NCBI RefSeq assembly: GCF_020080835.1
Contig: NC_058166.1
Span: forward strand, 6,200,001-6,264,000
Length of the DNA: 64,000 bases
Reading direction: 5' to 3'
DNA from: Cotesia glomerata
Lineage: Eukaryota; Arthropoda; Insecta; Hymenoptera; Braconidae
Shown here: in pieces, positions 34,687 to 45,689 of the stretch
How positions within the stretch are numbered: position 1 is the first letter of the stretch
Layout of the letters: each line of letters begins with the position of its first letter
The notes under the pieces: model-generated
What the model was told of the DNA's origin: nothing
The model's database searches: none
What the model saw: the letters and a program-made list of their open reading frames with translations, nothing else
Made by a program: the position numbers and the translations under genes

Positions 34687-35830
34687 GTAAAAAATTGCGC
34701 CAAGTCCACGTTCATAAAACTCATCTCAATAACATTTGCACTTTACAAAAAAAATAAGACTCGTTTCCATAATTTTCATTCTCTACAAAAAGATGTGAAA
34801 TACAAAAAAATACCAAGAAACCGTCATAATGTTGGAAAAATTGAAAAAAAATTTGTTAAAAATTTAAAAATTAAAAAAAAAATTTTTTATCGTACTTGGC
34901 GCGCGTCATTGAGTACCCCAAATTTTTTCAGGATAAATGAACATTCTTTTAATGTTTAAAAAGTTATAAGTAAGTAAACTTATGAAATGCATAAATGTAA
35001 TTAATAAACTATTATTTCATAATAAGTTTTACAAAAGTTAGGTCAAATCTACATGTCATACATATGTTATTTGAAATTTTTTAATTTCCCGCACATCATT
35101 TATGATTTGATAAAAACGCTCTCTCGTGTTTGGCTATGAAAACTACTTACAAGTGGATACGCATGCATACGTTGACTCGGTAGTAGAGTCACTGCGAGTA
35201 TTGAGTTCACTAAAAAATAAAACATATGGCTGACTAAATTGAGAAAATACGGTGTGATTGCCAATCAAAATGTGTTAATTACAATTAAACGAAGCAATAT
35301 CAAGCTTCTTCATTAAAGCTTAATGACAGAGCTGAAAAAAAATGAATCCAAAAATTTTATGTAATTTCAGATATCTTCACCGCACCACCATATTGACAGT
35401 TATTTCCACTAAAAATCTAAAAAAAATTTTAAAAACGGATTTTTTCACTAAAACTGATAATTAATTCAGTAAGCAGTGTTTTTAATTAGTTCAGTATACT
35501 TGATCAGCCCGAATATATTAGCCCACATATATATAAATATACATAATTACATAAATTCAAGCGAAATCGTTTTTTCTCGGGTTGAAATTCTTCCGAAAAA
35601 ATTTGGGGTACTCAATGACGCGCGCCAAGTACGATAAAAAATTTTTTTTTTAATTTTTAACAAATTTTTTTTCAATTTTTCCAACATTATGACAGTTTCT
35701 TGGTATTTTTTTGTATTTCACATCTTTTTGTAGAGAATGAAAATTATGGAAACGAGTCTTATTTTTTTTGTAAAGTGCAAATGTTATTGAGATGAGTTTT
35801 ATGAACGTGGACTTGGCGCAATTTTTAACA
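34687..35830. repeat. Foldback element with ~245-bp arms
   Basis: AAAATTGCGCCAAGTCCACG at 34690 and its complement at 35803-35823 open two well-matched arms that extend to GGGTACTCAATGACGCGCG. The ~650-bp spacer is AT-rich and non-coding. No clear target duplication was found. It ends 41 bp before the large transposon begins. Confidence 0.85.
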
Positions 35831-35865
35831 CGCTTTTATTAACTTCACCTGTATGTTTGTATGTT

Positions 35866-35871
35866 TGTATG
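35866..35871. other. Left 6-bp target-site duplication (TGTATG)
   Basis: TGTATG precedes the left terminus and also follows the right one (61296-61301). The match extends to 14 bp (TGTATGTTTGTATG) because the target is a short TGTATGTT microsatellite, so 2, 6 or 14 bp are all possible readings. Six is the most plausible. Confidence 0.55.
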
Positions 35872-37289
35872 CCCCCACGAAAAAATTATATATCCTTAGA
35901 TATATCTATCGGATATATGTAAAGATATATGCAAGTATATATGTTAAGATATACTCAAATTTGCCAAAAGATATATAAGCAGATATATTTCTTCGTATAC
36001 ATTGTGACATGGAAAATTTTCCATAAATTTGAAATTGCTCGATTAGAGATTATTAGGTTGGCTAAGCTGAGGAATTGCTGAGATTCGACGCGCCTGTGTT
36101 GCCCCAAGCGGCCTCCCGATCAGAATGACAAGCTCGAGGTTAGAATAATTCATAAAAACGCGCCGAATTTGAAAAGAGTACAGGAATGCGTGGGAACTAT
36201 TGTAGAATGCATGAGTGAGTGAGACTAGGCTATAGCGATCAGACGAGCCGCGAATTTCTACGAGCAATCGACGACCAACGCGACATCTGGCCACGAGGAT
36301 GGAACGACGAGAACATTTGAACGGACCAATGACGATGGAGAGCAATAAAACACAAGTAGTTGAGGCTCCACCTGAACTCGTGAAAAAGAACTAAAAAGTG
36401 AATCGACCATTTATCGATCGCCCAGGGGAAGGAACGCAACCACGATTGACTACGGCCGGCTGGAAAATGCCGTGAGCGGCGTGCCGCGCAGATTTTTGAG
36501 TGCGCAGAAGTGAGAACACATGTTGTCGAGGAAGCAGCCATTGTAGGCCCCTTCTGATCTGGACGCCGTGACTGTGACATCGAGCAGTTATTATTTTGAT
36601 TGTTATTTCTTTCTGTTGCCGGTTGATTTTGGATTTTTTTTTATTTTGTCGTGAGTTGAATACGAATAAGTTCGCTGAGCTTTTGTTGTTTTTTTTTGGA
36701 CACTACGATCCCGAATACGCCATCGCCAAGACATCAACGCTTTTTTCCGTCAGTTTTGCTTTGCCGCCAACTTCGATCACCTAGCCAACATCGCCTGGAA
36801 CGTTTACGGAAGCTACGGGGTGAGTCTGATCGCTAAATTTTAGCCCCAGGGTGTCATCACCGCGAATTTCGTCGTAATTGTCACGGTCTAATCCGTGGAC
36901 AATAATTTCCTTTCGGAAATTTTTGATATAATTCAAGTTGCACGGAATTAAATAAATTCCATTCGAGATTTTGAGCTTTGACGACACTCTGAGGCACGGT
37001 ACCGCTGAGTCGTGTGTATTTGTGTGTGTGACATTTTTGCCGAGATTATTTTTTTTGGCCTGTTACTTACCTCGAGCTTCAATTACCCGACAAATCGGAT
37101 TACTAAAAATTATTTGAAGGACAAGTGAAATAAGTCGAATACTTTGCGTAGATTAATTTTTTTTGTATTTAATTTTCGATAGTGAATTTTTTTTTGTTTT
37201 GATTTGTTACTAGATCTTACGATTGGAAACCTGATTAAAAATTTTGCGATCGGAATTAACATTGTTTTTCTTTAAAATTCGTAAATAGA

Positions 37290-37700
37290 TTGTGCGAATT
37301 GAATTAATTATTTGTTTTGAAATTTTGAATAAATTTTGCGAATTGAATTAATTATTTGTTTTGACAATTCGAATAAATTTTGCGAGATGAAGTAATTATT
37401 TGTTTTGAAATTTTGAATAAATGTTGCGAATTGAATTAATTATTTGTTTTGACAATTTGAATAAATTTTGCGAATTGAATTAATTATTTGTTTTGACAAT
37501 TTGAATAAATTTTGCGAGATGAAGTAATTATTTGTTTTGAAATTTTGAATAAATTTTGCGAATTGAATTAATTATTTGTTTTGAAATTTTGAATAAATTT
37601 TGCGAATTGAATTAGTTATTTGTTTTGACAATTCGAATAAATTTTGCTAATTGAATTAATTATTTGTTTTGAAATTTTGAATAAATTTTGGGAGTTGAAT
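37290..37700. repeat. Minisatellite inside the LTR, ~46-bp unit
   Basis: About eight copies of a unit built from GAATTGAATTAATTATTTG, TTTTGA and AATAAATTTTGCG. The 3' LTR carries the same array (about 46980-47345) with one unit fewer. Confidence 0.9.
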
Positions 37701-37848
37701 TATTTATTCGTTTCGGAAATTGTTGAAGCATTTTGGCGAACCGACATTTTATTTATTTTGTTTGAAAGAAAGGGCTTTGTAATTTTTATTTTTGGTTACT
37801 CGAATTTCTTTCTAGAATTTGGTTTATTTTGAAATGTCGAATCATTGC

Positions 37849-38675
37849 TGTTTTAATTCCTAACTACAATTTACTGGAGTGAGGATATTTCAATTGAATT
37901 GTTGTTTTTGAAGACACAGTAGTAATTTTCACTCTTAACGATTTATTGACAAATACTAATTATTTATGTAAATTTACACACTTTTTGATATGCTTAAAAT
38001 AATTATTGATTAATAAATAATTGATAAATTGTCGATAGATAGATAGTTGATATATTGTCGATTAATAGATAGTTGACATATTGTCGATAGATAGATAGTT
38101 GATATATTGTCGATATAGTTGTCTTGTGAGTAGATGACTGACTGAAGAATTTTGTTTTAAGTGATATAGTCAGAGGTTACAATTTGAGGAAATGAGGAAA
38201 GGGTCGATAGGTGTGGTAACGTTATTTGTGCAAAATTATTGGTAGTTGAAAATTGTAGGCGTAAAGAAATAATTTGAAGGTAGAGATAGTAAGTTAGAAA
38301 ACAGCTGTTATGCACATGGTTGACAGAAAAATTTCCTCACAGATTAGAAAAAATATTCGTCGTCAGATGCAATAAAAAAGATAATAAAAAAAATAAACTC
38401 AAGGATACTCAATCCCTAAATTTACGATAGTATTTAAAATTTTAGGCTGAAAGGTTTAGCCTTAAATGAGATACAGCAAATTCTAAAGAGAAAACTATTT
38501 AAAAGAATATTCAATAGCTTAAAGAAAAGAAAATAGGCTTATGACCATAAACGGCCTAAAATTATTTTCTAATGCTAAAGTTTTTTTTTAATAATAAAAG
38601 TTTTAGTTAACAAATGTTCTTATAAATAAAATATGTTTAAAAATTAACAAATTATTTTTACTGCTAGACGAAACA
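37849..38675. mobile_element. Solo LTR (827 bp) inserted in the 5' LTR
   Basis: Starts TGTTTTAATTCC, ends GACGAAACA, and is flanked by a perfect 5-bp duplication ATTGC (37844-37848 and 38676-38680). The 3' LTR of the host element has the empty site, a single ATTGC in AATCATTGCGTTAG near 47485. TG...CA ends, 5-bp duplication and no coding sequence fit a solo LTR of an LTR retrotransposon other than its host. The interior includes short GTCGATA-type repeats near 38030-38115. Confidence 0.85.
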
Positions 38676-39064
38676 ATTGCGTTAGCACTAGTCTTGCGTT
38701 AGAATTATTTTTGCGTTAAATAATTTTTGTTATTAATGCGACATTGCCGACAGTATATATTTGTTGTTGAATAAACCGTTGTTGGATTAGAATTGCACGC
38801 CTCAATTATTTTTTTTAATTGTTGTTGCTCTGATTAACCGATCCTATCGTCCCATTTCGATTTCGTTGTTCGTCGATTGCCGTGATTCGATTTTTGAATC
38901 TCTTCAACACCGACCCGCCGCCCACGAAGATCCACCGCGAGATCGACCTGTGGAACATTGAGTTCCTGGCGCCCAACCAAATCTACGAACCAGGTAAGCC
39001 AATTTTTTTGGGTGACCTGATCCGGCCCTGTCGACGCCAGTGCCGGAAAAGGCATCACAAATTT

Positions 39065-39082
39065 TGGCACCCAACGTGGGGC
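39065..39082 (+). other. Primer-binding site, tRNA-Lys type
   Basis: TGGCACCCAACGTGGGGC lies 5 bp after the 5' LTR. It differs at one base from the classic tRNA-Lys(1,2) primer site. Confidence 0.85.
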
Positions 39083-39177
39083 ACACGAAGAGATCTCGAC
39101 GCGACGCGACTAAATTGCGTAGTCAAATTTTATTTTTTGTTCTGTCTCGTTTGTCACGGTTAAATTAATAAGTCGAA

Positions 39178-41109
39178 ATGAGTTCAGACGACGAAGTCGG
39201 GGAAGAACCGACCCAAATACACGGACGGGACCGCGCAAACGACGATGTTGGTCCCACTGATCCACCACCCCGACAGAGTCCTATCCCGCCGGCTCGATCA
39301 TTAACGCCACCTCCGGGTAGCTCGAGGCAATGCCCTCCCCGAACTGAAACCGACACTATTGTGACCGAGCGACGACGACTTACGGCTGAACGACTTCGAA
39401 TTCAGGCCGAAGTCACCGAATTAGAGCGCCAGACGCTAGAATTAAGCGCTCTGGAGCAGACGATGCGCACAGTTGACCAAACTGGGTCAATTTCAACAAA
39501 TCAAACCATAAATGAGTCGGACGAATGGGTTTACGCCCTTAATGCGCTACAGGTTAGCGAAATGCTTGTGACCCTCAATGCGAACCCCCTCGGGTCATCT
39601 GACGTACTGCGCGACCGACTCTTACCTGCGTTAAAACGCAATATCGACCCAGACACGATCTGGACCCTCGAAGACCAGCCGATTACGCGATTTTCGAGTG
39701 AAATCGCCGACAAAGGGGCACATCACCGTATTGATTTGCCGCCTTACTGCTCGGGAGCAGCGACAACGACAATGACGACCACCACGACGATTACAACGAT
39801 GGCAAGCCGTATATTATCGATCGACACGACACCTACGAGTACTGAGAAGTACTTATTGACTGAATCGCGACCCCGCATGTCGACGGGCCTGCCACATAAG
39901 CGCACGCGACCCATTCCGAGCCCACGAACCATGCGAAGTCCGACGCATGTACGATTCCCGCCCACTGCGAACTCCACGATGAGTCAGGTGAATCATCAGG
40001 CTCATCAACCTGGATGTTCCCCTATCCCGGGAGACAATCATGAAACAGACAGTCGTAATGGTCTTTCGCGTACTGGGAGTGCTCATTATCAGCCTGCCAT
40101 GTACGAACGAGTGTCCAAATGGAACTTGAAGTTCTCGGGACAAGACTCGTCAAGACTTGAACCGTTTTTGCGACGCCTGGAGGAATGCCAGGTGACCTGT
40201 GGTCTTAATGACGCCGATGTATTGGCTGTTATGCCATTAGTCCTCACAGGAGCAGCCAAGACGTGGTGGACCCATATGAAAGGGGCCATTGACTCGTACG
40301 ACGTCTTGTGTAACGCTCTTCGTGAACGTTTTGGCGAACCCGACCTCGAATGCCGTCTTCTAGGCGAGGTCGTGAATCGTACCCAGGGTCCTCTGGAGTC
40401 AGGTTTGGATTACCTGGACTCCATCCTGGCGATGTGGGCACTGGTAAATGAGCCTTTGCCGTTACGCCTCCAACTGAACTTCGCGTTCAACAATCTTCGT
40501 TCGGAGTATCACGCCGTGATACATCGTGAAGATTTTTCGACGGTTGGCGAGCTTTATCGACTTGTTCGCGACTTTGATCGACCCCGACGTCGTATGCAGC
40601 CTCGTATCCCGGTTTCACCAAACGAGAGCGTAATGCCGGAGCTGGCGTATCAACCGGATCGGTATACGTCACGCGTCCCAGTTAAGACGACTAAACCGCA
40701 AGTGGCGGCCATTGATGACGCTTCGTCACCGTCGAAACCACCGAAATCGCCACGTTCGTCCCGTAAGGCGAGGAAACAGTCTCCAACGCCGGTTGTTCAG
40801 CAACAACCTGTAGCACAGGCCCCGCCATCGCAGCCTGTGGCTGCTTTGAATGCGTCGGCGACCACTTTCGTGCCACGTGACAGAACTGGGCAACCTCGAC
40901 CATTCTCGATCAACCCTGCTCTACGAGGGTGCTGTTTCAATTGTGGCCAACCAGGTCACTTACGAACAGCCTGTCCGAGCCCGCCCCGAACCGGTTACTG
41001 CTGGACTTGTGGTTCAGCAGATTGTACGACAGTGGGGTGCCCTGGTTGCACCCGCTGGCAACAACGTCGGGCTGCGTCGCCGGGAAACGCTCCCCGGGGA
41101 CAGCAGTAA
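39178..41109 (+). CDS. Gag protein (643 aa)
   Basis: Structural protein of the 11.9-kb element. The N-terminus is Pro/Arg-rich and disordered. A Thr-rich run (about residues 195-210) follows. The retrotransposon Gag domain spans about residues 310-470 (LKFSGQDSSRLEPFLRRL, GAAKTWWTHMKG, ERFGEPDLECRLLGE). A Ser/Pro/Lys-rich linker leads to zinc-binding motifs: CCFNCGQPGHLRTAC is a canonical CCHC knuckle, followed by a second Cys cluster (CWTCGSADCTTVGCPGC). The start is the first ATG after the primer-binding site. The frame ends at 41109; pol lies in the -1 frame, so ribosomal frameshifting is expected near the end (inference). No internal stop. Confidence 0.93.
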   Translation: MSSDDEVGEEPTQIHGRDRANDDVGPTDPPPRQSPIPPARSLTPPPGSSRQCPPRTETDTIVTERRRLTAERLRIQAEVTELERQTLELSALEQTMRTVDQTGSISTNQTINESDEWVYALNALQVSEMLVTLNANPLGSSDVLRDRLLPALKRNIDPDTIWTLEDQPITRFSSEIADKGAHHRIDLPPYCSGAATTTMTTTTTITTMASRILSIDTTPTSTEKYLLTESRPRMSTGLPHKRTRPIPSPRTMRSPTHVRFPPTANSTMSQVNHQAHQPGCSPIPGDNHETDSRNGLSRTGSAHYQPAMYERVSKWNLKFSGQDSSRLEPFLRRLEECQVTCGLNDADVLAVMPLVLTGAAKTWWTHMKGAIDSYDVLCNALRERFGEPDLECRLLGEVVNRTQGPLESGLDYLDSILAMWALVNEPLPLRLQLNFAFNNLRSEYHAVIHREDFSTVGELYRLVRDFDRPRRRMQPRIPVSPNESVMPELAYQPDRYTSRVPVKTTKPQVAAIDDASSPSKPPKSPRSSRKARKQSPTPVVQQQPVAQAPPSQPVAALNASATTFVPRDRTGQPRPFSINPALRGCCFNCGQPGHLRTACPSPPRTGYCWTCGSADCTTVGCPGCTRWQQRRAASPGNAPRGQQ

Positions 41110-41557
41110 ACGATCCACCGCTGGTCTCCGTCGAAATTGGGATCGAAATTCCGGTTAAAGAGGTTGCCGCTGCGGCTGCTTTGCCTCTACCGGACATCTT
41201 CGACATCGATATCGAGCCTTTCGGCCCGACGAACCAGATTTCCGACTCGAAAACCCCGAACCCTACGTACATCGACCCGTAATCGACCCGAACGATCATT
41301 TACGACCATTACATCAATGCAATGTATGCGCATCGACCGAACAGCTATGGCGCTGTCGGCAGTGTAAGAACGCATATTATTGCTCGAAAGAACACCAAGC
41401 CGAGGATTGGCCTGTTCACCATTTCATTTGTGCACCGCCCGACGAACGAACCCGAATACTACGAGAACTTGCCGAGGAAGTTTGTCCGACAAAGACTGAC
41501 GGGTATGATCGACGACCGTTCGTGAACGTTCAAATTGGAGAACGCACGATTAAAAGC
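41110..41557 (+). pseudogene. Gag-Pol junction with a MYND-type zinc finger, displaced by two compensating 1-nt indels
   Basis: The pol frame is readable from the gag end to about 41222 (VSVEIGIEIPVKEV, DIFDIDIEP). Sensible sequence then moves to another frame: RPDEPDFRLENPEPY, and at 41318-41431 a MYND finger with CNVC, CRQC, AYYCSKEHQ, a Trp, His and final Cys (CxxC-CxxC-YCS-HQ-W-H-C). It continues with the pre-protease strand RPFVNVQIGERTIK. An extra A near 41555-41558 returns the frame to pol at the DTG protease. In the pol frame itself stops occur at 41280 and 41523. These are the breaks; an intact relative would show whether they are mutations. MYND fingers bind proline-rich peptides in known proteins. 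Confidence 0.75.
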
Positions 41558-44500
41558 GCTGCTAGATACCGGAGCTTCAGTGACTTGTATCAAGGAAGTC
41601 GACGAGCTTAATTGGATCTACGGATTAGGCGCTCGCGTCCGACCAACGACCAAAACGACCGCTGCCGTGGCTGATGGATCAGTCATGGCGATACACGCTC
41701 TAGTCACGTTACCGCTCGTGATTAATGACGAGATGCGACCCGTCGAAGTTCGAGTAATCCCGAAACTTAATTACGACATGATTCTCGGCATGGATGCCAT
41801 TGCTGCCTTCGAGATCTGTTACGATGGACAGACTGGACGCTGGTGGACGAAACGAACCGACGAGATTTATGATTGGAACTCGAAAACGTACCTCGACGAA
41901 GAAGACGTCGCGGCAATTGTCGAAATTACGCCAGAGCAACAAAGTGCTCTCGATGAATTGCTCGCTCGTAAACTGCCATCAGTGAAATACTCTGGCGAAA
42001 CGACGTTTACGAGCTTGATGACGCATAAGATTGACGTACAAGGTCACGACCCGATTCGACAACGCAATTACCCGACGTCACCGATTATTGAGTCCGAGAT
42101 GTGCCGCCAAGTAGACGAACTGCTTGCTGCGGGTATTATTGAACCATCGACAAGCGCCTGGTGCAATCCGGTAATCATGGTAAAGAAAGCAACCGGCGAA
42201 TATCGAATGTGCTTGGACTTTCGACGACCAAATGCCATTTCGAAACCATGTGCGTACCCGTTGCCGTTAATGACTTGGATTCTCGACCAGCTGAGTGGTG
42301 CGAAATTTATCTCCAAGATCGACTTAAAGCACGCGTATCACCAAGTCAAATTGGATCCAACGAGTCGAGAATATACCGCCTTTTGTGTCCCAGGCCGTGG
42401 AATGTTTCAATACGTCGGAATGCCGTTCGGATTAGCTGGGGCGCCACCTCACTTTCAACGACTTATCGATACGATGTTGGGACAACGACGTGGACTCAAG
42501 GTCTTTGGCTATTTGGACGATTTGATTGTCGTCACGGAAACCTTCGAAGAGCACCTGGAAGCTCTGGACGAAATATTCGACGCCCTAAAAGACGCGAACC
42601 TAAAAATCAACGTTGATAAATGCGAATTGTGCACGGACGAGGTCCGCTATCTGGGTTACCGCGTCAACGAGCAGGGCCTGCTCGTTGACCCAGATCGGGT
42701 AAAACCGATGCTGGACTTCCCGAGACCGACGAACATGAAACAGGTACGACGTTTCCTTGGGATGGCGTCATGGTATCGACGTTTCATCCCCGACTTTGCG
42801 ACCATTGCCGAGCCGTTGACGAGATTGACGAGTAAGAAAGTCCGTTGGTCTTGGACTGCCGAGCAAGACGTCGCATTTGAAGCCTTGAAAGTAGCTCTGG
42901 CCACGGCTCCAGTCCTGGCGTGTCCCGATTACTCAAAGACTTTCGTTTTGCAGACTGACGCCAGCGCGACTGGTTTAGGTGCTGTCCTAACGCAAGAATA
43001 CGAGGATGGCGAGAAAGTCGTGGCGTACGCGAGTCGAATCATGAATAAGGCCGAAAGGAATTATTCTGCGACCGAACGAGAATGCTTAGCCGTTTTATGG
43101 GCCTGCGAACATTTCTGCCGATATTTAGAGAGTTATCGATTCAAGGTGATCACAGATCACAGCAGTCTGCGTTGGCTGCGTGATTTGAAAGGTAAGACGC
43201 CCCGATTGAGCCGATGGGCGATGCGATTGGCCGAATATCAGTTCCCAATCGAATATCGTAAAGGCTCCTTGAACGATGTACCCGATGCCTTATCCCGAAT
43301 GTTCGAGAGCGACGAATTCGAACCCGACGATGACATCTGCGTAATTGACGATGAGCCTGAACCTGATGACGTACCAGTTGCTGAGTTGGTTGACGACTGG
43401 TATACACGACGCAAACGAGACGTACTGAACAACCCGAATCGATGGAAAGGTTGGCGAGTCGAGGAGGACCGCTTATATCGCTTCAAGCCGAATCGAATGA
43501 TCGCACAGGTCGTCGAGGACCTGGACGCCTGGAAATTAGTTCCACCAAAAGCCGCTCATTGGGGAATCATCGCCGAAAATCACGACCCACCCGAGGCTGG
43601 CCATTTAGGAGTCGAGAAAACGGCTAGTCGAGTCGCAATTGACTACTATTGGCCTGGAATGGACGAAGACGTGCGTAAGTACGTCGCGGAATGTTCAACA
43701 TGTCAAACGTCGAAGGTTTCGCAACAACCACCCGCGGGACTAATGTGCCGACGAACAGTCCACACGCCCTGGACTGTCGTTGCAGCTGATTGCATGGAAT
43801 TCCCAGCTAGTAAGAATCAGTTCAAATACATGATCGTGTTCCAAGACTTGTTTACCAAGTGGGTCGAGCTATGTCCGATTAGGAAAGCTGATGGACCGAC
43901 GATCATTCGCGAATTTGATAGGTCAATCGTACATCGTTTCCGTTGCCCCGAAGTGTTATTAACCGACAATGGCACTGAATTTGCGAACAAATTGATGGAG
44001 GAAGTTGCGCGCGCGTATGGAATTCATCATTTCCGAACACCGCCGTATCATGCCCAAGCGAACCCGGTCGAACGCGTCAATCGAGTCCTGAAAACGATGA
44101 TAATTTCCTATGTCGATTTGGACCACCGACTTTGGGACGAACATGTCCATGAATTTCGACACGCGTATAATACCGCTGTGTACAGCTCGTCACACGTCTC
44201 TCCGGCCATGCTGAACTATGGCTGGCAACCTAGACCGCCGAAATACTATCGAAAATTGATCGAAGGTGACGTCGACATTCCGATTCCCGACACTACGGCG
44301 TGGGAAAACCGCTTGACGCGACTGACCCAACTACACGACCTGGTAGCCGATAATTTAGGACGTAGTTTCGAACGCCAAGCTCGTTATTATAATCGGCATC
44401 ATCGAGATGAGCGCTTTGCCGTCGGTGATGTCGTCCGAGTAAGACAACATGTGTTGTCCCGAGGTGTCGATCGTTTCTCGTCGAAACTCACGCGTAAATA

Positions 44501-44643
44501 TTCCGAAGAAACGTATACGGTTGCTAAGGTTATCTCACCTGTTGTATACGAATTAGTGGATCAAAATGGCCGATCAACTGGTCGCCAACATGTCAAAGCG
44601 TTGCGACTCGTACGCTTACCGTCGAACGCCGCTGACTCTGACG

Positions 44644-44648
<5 letters not shown>
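41535..44648 (+). CDS. Pol polyprotein: protease, RT, RNase H, integrase (1,037 aa readable)
   Basis: Reads LLDTGASVTC (retropepsin) at the start and a reverse transcriptase with LDFRRPNA, DLKHAYHQV and GYLDDLIVV near residue 325. RNase H has LQTDASATGLGAVL near 472 and the TERE/VLWA helix. The integrase has an HHCC finger (GHLGVEKT to CSTCQ) and core residues ADCMEF, LTDNGTEF and NPVERVNRV near 750-845. It ends with a C-terminal GPY/F-less tail. Catalytic residues appear intact. The true N-terminus is not at 41535, where the frame merely opens with TTG after a TGA. The protein should start by frameshift from Gag and pass through the damaged junction upstream. It is followed at once by a 34-base A run (44645-44678). 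Confidence 0.92.
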
Positions 44649-44682
<34 letters not shown>

Positions 44683-44733
44683 AGCTCGAGGACCCCTGTA
44701 ATTGTATTATTGTCGCATGTTTATGTGTGTGAT

Positions 44734-44749
44734 TGTACCTCCTTACAGG
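44734..44749 (+). promoter_or_regulatory. Putative splice acceptor for the third ORF
   Basis: A pyrimidine-rich TGTACCTCCTTACAG ends at 44748, immediately before the ATG at 44750. This suggests that the third ORF is expressed from a spliced subgenomic RNA, as env is in some Gypsy elements (inference). Confidence 0.4.
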
Positions 44750-45355
44750 ATGTCCAACTACGATACTGGGATGTACGCCCAGCTCGTTGGGTGGGCCGCT
44801 GAATACCACCCGGAGGCGGTAGAGACGTTGCTGGAGGTCGCGGAGCAGCACTATCGACGCCTCCGAATTGCACCATGCCACACCTCACGTGCTCGTTTCT
44901 GGGCCACATTGAGAGCGTGGTGGTATGCCTCACAAAAGCCAAGCACCATACCAGCAATTTCGCTGATGTGGCGCTGCTCTCGCTGTAAGGTGGCCATCGC
45001 CAGCCCGGGCCAATGCCAACTACGTGCGAAGCAGGTACTGGAGCGCCATCTTCGACCCATCCAGCAGGTGGAATACGCGATTGAGTTGCTGAGCCGTAAC
45101 ACGCCGCCGACGTTGGTGCCGAAGGTGTCACGCGAACTGTCACGGACGCGAGCGATGGCACTTGCCGAGAAGCTGCGTGACGACCCCGACCGTCCACCCA
45201 TTCGGCACGCAGGCTGCTGGAACTGTGCCCTGAGTCACCCGATGGCGGACTGCCCTTTCCCACGAGGGACGTTTTGTGCCCATTGCGGCCACCAGGGGTT
45301 TTATTTCGAGGAGTGTCCACGTTGCAAACCCGGATTGTTTGGTTTGCCTCCGTGA
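44750..45355 (+). CDS. Third ORF: zinc-knuckle accessory protein (201 aa)
   Basis: It occupies the env position but has no signal peptide, fusion peptide or membrane anchor. The N-terminal two thirds are helical (YAQLVGWAAEYHPEAVETLL, VEYAIELLSRN) with a CSRC pair in the middle. The C-terminus has tandem Cys/His motifs, CWNCALSHPMADC and CAHCGHQGFYFEEC, followed by PRC, resembling nucleocapsid knuckles. I infer a nucleic-acid-binding accessory protein, perhaps derived from a duplicated Gag C-terminus. The frame is open from 44702, but the first good ATG is at 44750 after a splice-acceptor-like sequence. Overlapping antisense frames are shadows. Confidence 0.7.
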   Translation: MSNYDTGMYAQLVGWAAEYHPEAVETLLEVAEQHYRRLRIAPCHTSRARFWATLRAWWYASQKPSTIPAISLMWRCSRCKVAIASPGQCQLRAKQVLERHLRPIQQVEYAIELLSRNTPPTLVPKVSRELSRTRAMALAEKLRDDPDRPPIRHAGCWNCALSHPMADCPFPRGTFCAHCGHQGFYFEECPRCKPGLFGLPP

Positions 45356-45673
45356 ACCACCGATTCCCGCCACGGGCGTCATTAGCCATTGCCGAGGAGG
45401 CGCTGGTAGCCGATACGTCGGCTAAAGATTTTTTTTTGTTGTTTGTTTTTTTTTACTACGCCGTTGCGTTCCTTTTGTTTATAGTCGCTGCCGCGACTTG
45501 GTATTAGTAGTTTAAGTGAACGTGCCGCAGAGCGGAGTAACTATATTGTATTTTATAATAAATTTGTCAGTTATGACATAATTTCGATCCTTAATTGTGT
45601 TGCATCCTATCTTCGTATTCAGGTGAAGGGACCAATGGTACCGATTCAGCGATCCTTGTGGCTCCCAGTCGAC

Positions 45674-45689
45674 GTCTGGGGGAGGGTGT
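45674..45689 (+). other. Polypurine tract
   Basis: CTGGGGGAGGGTGT directly precedes the 3' LTR, the place where plus-strand priming occurs in LTR elements. Confidence 0.7.

Larger units (their letters stand above)
36003..39059 (+). repeat. 5' LTR (3,057 bp including a solo-LTR insertion)
   Basis: Matches 45690-47873 except for the insertion at 37849-38675, about one fewer minisatellite unit in the 3' copy, and point changes. Antisense and sense frames of up to 113 codons in both LTRs carry no recognisable domain. Confidence 0.92.

Noticed and set aside
36043..36580. Antisense ORFs repeated at 45730-46267
   Set aside because: Both lie in the LTRs of the same element and are conserved only because the LTRs are copies.
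44721..45389. 222-aa antisense ORF
   Set aside because: Shadow of the zinc-knuckle ORF on the other strand; the sense frame has the Cys motifs and an ATG after an acceptor.
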